Shown here: piece by piece, positions 6,801 to 8,250 of the stretch
Layout of the letters: every line of letters begins with the position of its first letter
Numbering within the stretch: the first letter of the stretch is position 1
DNA from: Sulfurimonas sp.
GTDB taxonomy: Bacteria > Campylobacterota > Campylobacteria > Campylobacterales > Sulfurimonadaceae
Assembly: GCA_027063295.1 (NCBI GenBank)
Contig: JAMORZ010000120.1
Span: forward strand, 1-8,250
DNA: 8,250 nt
Direction: 5' to 3'
Program-made: the position numbers and the translations under genes
The notes under the pieces: generated by a model
The model's database searches: none
What the model saw: only the letters and a program-made list of their open reading frames with translations
Told to the model about the DNA's origin: nothing

Positions 6801-8250
6801 TGAAGTTTCTTTGTTTATCAGAAAATGCAGCAAGTGGAGTGTCATCACCCATAGAACCAACTGCCTCTTTGCCATCACGCATCATAGGCTCGATAACTTG
6901 TTCTACAACCTCTTGAGTTACATTGAAAAACTTTTGCTTTCTTACAAGCTCATCTTTATCGATTTGAGGTGCTGGAGTATACTGCTCATCAACATGCTCT
7001 TGAAGATAGATCATATGCTCATTGAGCCATTTCATATAAGGGTTTGATGATTTTAAGTAATCATCAATTTGGTTTGATTTGAGTAGTTTTCCAAACTTAA
7101 GATCAAGCCCTAACATCTCACCAGATTGTAGACGACCTCTCTCTTTTATATCTTCTTCTGCGATATCTACAACACCATACTCAGAAGCAATAAGAAGGTT
7201 GTTATCTTTTGTCACAATATATTTTGATGGGCGAAGACCATTACGATCTAGTACACAACCAATATAGCGACCATCTGTTACAGAAAACGCAGCTGGACCG
7301 TCCCACGCTTCAAATACAGTTGAATGGTACTCATAAAATGCACGAAGTTCAGGATCCATATGTGGTGCATTTTGCCAAGCTGATGGGATAACAGCACGAA
7401 CAGCTTTGAAAAAGTCCATACCATTCACGATAAGAAATTCAAAGAAGTTATCTGCACTAGCACTATCAGATGCACCAGGTTGTAAAATAGGTAAGATACG
7501 AGCGATCTCTTCATCTGTAAATACATCTGATTTAATAGACTCAGATTTGATCTCTACATTGATACGGTTCCCTTCAACTGAATTGATCTCACCATTGTGT
7601 GCTACAGCACGGAACGGTTGAGCCAAACGCCACTCTGGAAGTGTGTTTGTTGAGAAACGTTGATGAAAGAGTGAAAATGAGATTTTAAAACTCTCATCTT
7701 GAAGATCTTTATAGAACTCTTTGATGTGTGTTGGCATCACAAGACCTTTGTATGAAAGGACACGTGAACTCATAGAAGCGATGTAGAAGTCTCTGTCATC
7801 TACAAGCTTATGCTCACACTCTTTGCGTGAAAGGTAAAGCAGTGCATCAAATCTGTTTGTTGCCATAATAGAGTTAGGAGTGATAATCATCTGTACGATA
7901 TTTGGCAATGATGCGATCGCTTGATCACCAAGTGCATTTGTATCTACAGGAACTTCACGGCGAAGAACAACTTTTAGGTCGTTGTTTGCACAGATCTCCT
8001 CAACAGTATCAAGATGTTTGATATCTTTTGTAAAAACAGAAGCGACTGCAAACTGACTTGCAAGTTCTACACCAGCTTTTGCTGCTTCTTTTCTAATAAA
8101 CTCTTCTGGCATTGAAAGTAAAAGTCCACTTCCATCTCCAGTTTTTCCATCTGCTGCAACCGCACCACGGTGCATCATACGCTCCAGTGCAGTTATGGCA
8201 TCATTTAAAACCTTGCGAGACGGCTTGTTGTCGATATTTGCAACAAGACC
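3862..8250 (-). CDS. gltB: Glutamate synthase (NADPH) large subunit, lacking only the extreme N-terminus
   Basis: GltB hydrolyses glutamine in an N-terminal class-II amidotransferase domain, channels the ammonia, and makes glutamate on FMN. The frame is open to the right edge: 24 codons precede the internal ATG at 8178, and their translation (GLVANIDNKPSRKVLNDAIT...) matches the family's CGFGL start region, so the ATG at 8178 is not the true start. The nucleophile Cys1 should lie about three codons outside. Of 1462 visible residues: amidotransferase domain about 1-400, with HQRFSTNTLPEWRLAQPF from 196 and HNGEIN (218-223); central domain with NPPIDPIREKVVMSL near 500; FMN synthase domain with AKPGEGGQLPG and SGGDGGTG (1016-1023); [3Fe-4S] cysteines 1094, 1100 and 1105 in GCKMLRICHVNKCSVG; and a glycine-rich beta-helix at about 1200-1430. 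E. coli GltB is about 1500 residues. It ends one base before gltD, its partner subunit. The upstream promoter is outside the window. Confidence 0.97.
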   Translation of the reverse strand, partial: GLVANIDNKPSRKVLNDAITALERMMHRGAVAADGKTGDGSGLLLSMPEEFIRKEAAKAGVELASQFAVASVFTKDIKHLDTVEEICANNDLKVVLRREVPVDTNALGDQAIASLPNIVQMIITPNSIMATNRFDALLYLSRKECEHKLVDDRDFYIASMSSRVLSYKGLVMPTHIKEFYKDLQDESFKISFSLFHQRFSTNTLPEWRLAQPFRAVAHNGEINSVEGNRINVEIKSESIKSDVFTDEEIARILPILQPGASDSASADNFFEFLIVNGMDFFKAVRAVIPSAWQNAPHMDPELRAFYEYHSTVFEAWDGPAAFSVTDGRYIGCVLDRNGLRPSKYIVTKDNNLLIASEYGVVDIAEEDIKERGRLQSGEMLGLDLKFGKLLKSNQIDDYLKSSNPYMKWLNEHMIYLQEHVDEQYTPAPQIDKDELVRKQKFFNVTQEVVEQVIEPMMRDGKEAVGSMGDDTPLAAFSDKQRNFTDFFKQKFAQVTNPPIDPIREKVVMSLNTGFGEVHNILDEIPSHAHRLKSISPIITGEKLEILKSFGDKKSPRYQEFYHNTTFSTAYKGELKAALDALVEEVIESVKNDGTRIVILDDSAFSAENKVIPMAMAVGRLNSALLKAKIRHLVSMIAVTGEVIDSHSAAVLIGYGVSAIYPKVLFETVATHLEKSKSINITCHEAYKAVHTAINSGLLKIMSKMGIATIASYRNSGLFDIMGLSREVVEDCFSSSHVAIPGLGYEDIDERIKKYHKSAFKNDGFKKIFPLNIGGFYKFYTGQEHHDFGPAVIHAIHKMASSGKTEDFEELKRLVNGRGLKMIRDFLDIKSDRKPISIDEVEPKEAIFKRFASAAMSLGSISPEAHETIAIAMNRIGGQSNSGEGGEDKERFGTERVSKIKQVASGRFGVTPAYLRSAEEIQIKVAQGAKPGEGGQLPGHKVTPLIGKLRHTVPGVTLISPPPHHDIYSIEDLAQLIFDMKQVNPKARVAVKLVSTVGVGTIAAGVAKAYADKIIISGGDGGTGAAPLTSIKFAGNPWELGLSEAHNALKANNLRGLVEVQADGGLKTGLDVVKAALLGAESYAFGTGVLTIVGCKMLRICHVNKCSVGIATQNDKLREEFFKGHVDQVINYFTLLAEDVRSIMAELGYKTMEEMIGRVDLLKVKEDDFAQKFDFSSVLHQEEGVNTHQQPFNPTFDDNAFEKDVLKEAMVAIKSPDQPIKITREIKNVHRSFGALVSGEIAEYYGDEGLKPDTIKINLSGVAGQALGAFIAPGVSIYLDGVANDYIGKGMHGGKIIITSKNEGEEYSAGGNTCLYGATGGKLYVSGSVGERFAVRNSGAFAIVEGTGDNACEYMTGGVVVILGKTGINFGAGMTGGIAFVYDKEHNFIENVNGELIEAVRIDTDEGDEARHYLKRLLKDYVVETESQKAKELLENFRVEVRNFWLIKPKNLTKLPLNLENGD

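Noticed and set aside
6772..7621. Plus-strand open frames of 60-91 codons opposite the 5' part of gltB
   Set aside because: They are shadows of the amidotransferase and central domains; no family motif, no Shine-Dalgarno and no independent promoter seen.
1..8250. Mobile element, prophage, CRISPR, tRNA/rRNA or defence system
   Set aside because: No transposase, integrase, direct-repeat array, terminal inverted repeats or RNA gene was seen; the window is almost fully occupied by housekeeping genes on one strand.

Overview
This window is ordinary core-genome DNA from a bacterium, most likely a member of the Campylobacterota (the former Epsilonproteobacteria), in the Sulfurimonas/Sulfuricurvum/Campylobacter neighbourhood. 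Three things point there: moderately AT-rich DNA with A+T-rich codon choice; the gene order accD - (thiE-like) - rlmH - dksA-like - small membrane protein, which from memory parallels the Campylobacter jejuni block around Cj0127c-Cj0124c; and a promoter with an extended -10 box, phased A/T tracts and no clear -35. The genus is an inference from protein style, not proven.

Every convincing gene lies on the minus strand, so transcription runs from high to low coordinates. Region A (3862-8250 and 2475-3860) is gltB-gltD, the two subunits of NADPH-dependent glutamate synthase (GOGAT), separated by one base and sharing a transcript. gltB enters from beyond the right edge: 24 in-frame codons lie upstream of the first internal ATG, and the catalytic N-terminal cysteine should sit about three codons outside the window. 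The pair ends at a strong intrinsic terminator (2429-2470).

Region B (2337-2474) is the only intergenic stretch of note, 138 bases. It holds the gltD terminator and, directly behind it, a promoter firing into accD: a perfect TGN-TATAAT element preceded by four A-tracts phased at about one helical turn. Region C (1-2336) is a tightly packed five-gene operon: accD (acetyl-CoA carboxylase carboxyltransferase beta), a short ThiE-family protein, rlmH (23S rRNA m3Psi methyltransferase), a DksA/TraR-family regulator, and the start of a small membrane protein cut by the left edge. Gaps between these genes are 6, 0, 16 and 10 bases. Both accD and the dksA-like gene must start at TTG.

Functionally, the window joins ammonia assimilation (GltBD, using 2-oxoglutarate and glutamine) to an operon mixing fatty-acid synthesis, thiamine-type chemistry, ribosome maturation and a possible transcription regulator. 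I found no mobile element, CRISPR array, tRNA, rRNA, prophage or defence system. The items most worth a second look are the C-terminally short ThiE paralogue inserted in the accD-rlmH-dksA block, and the compact terminator/promoter junction with phased A-tracts.
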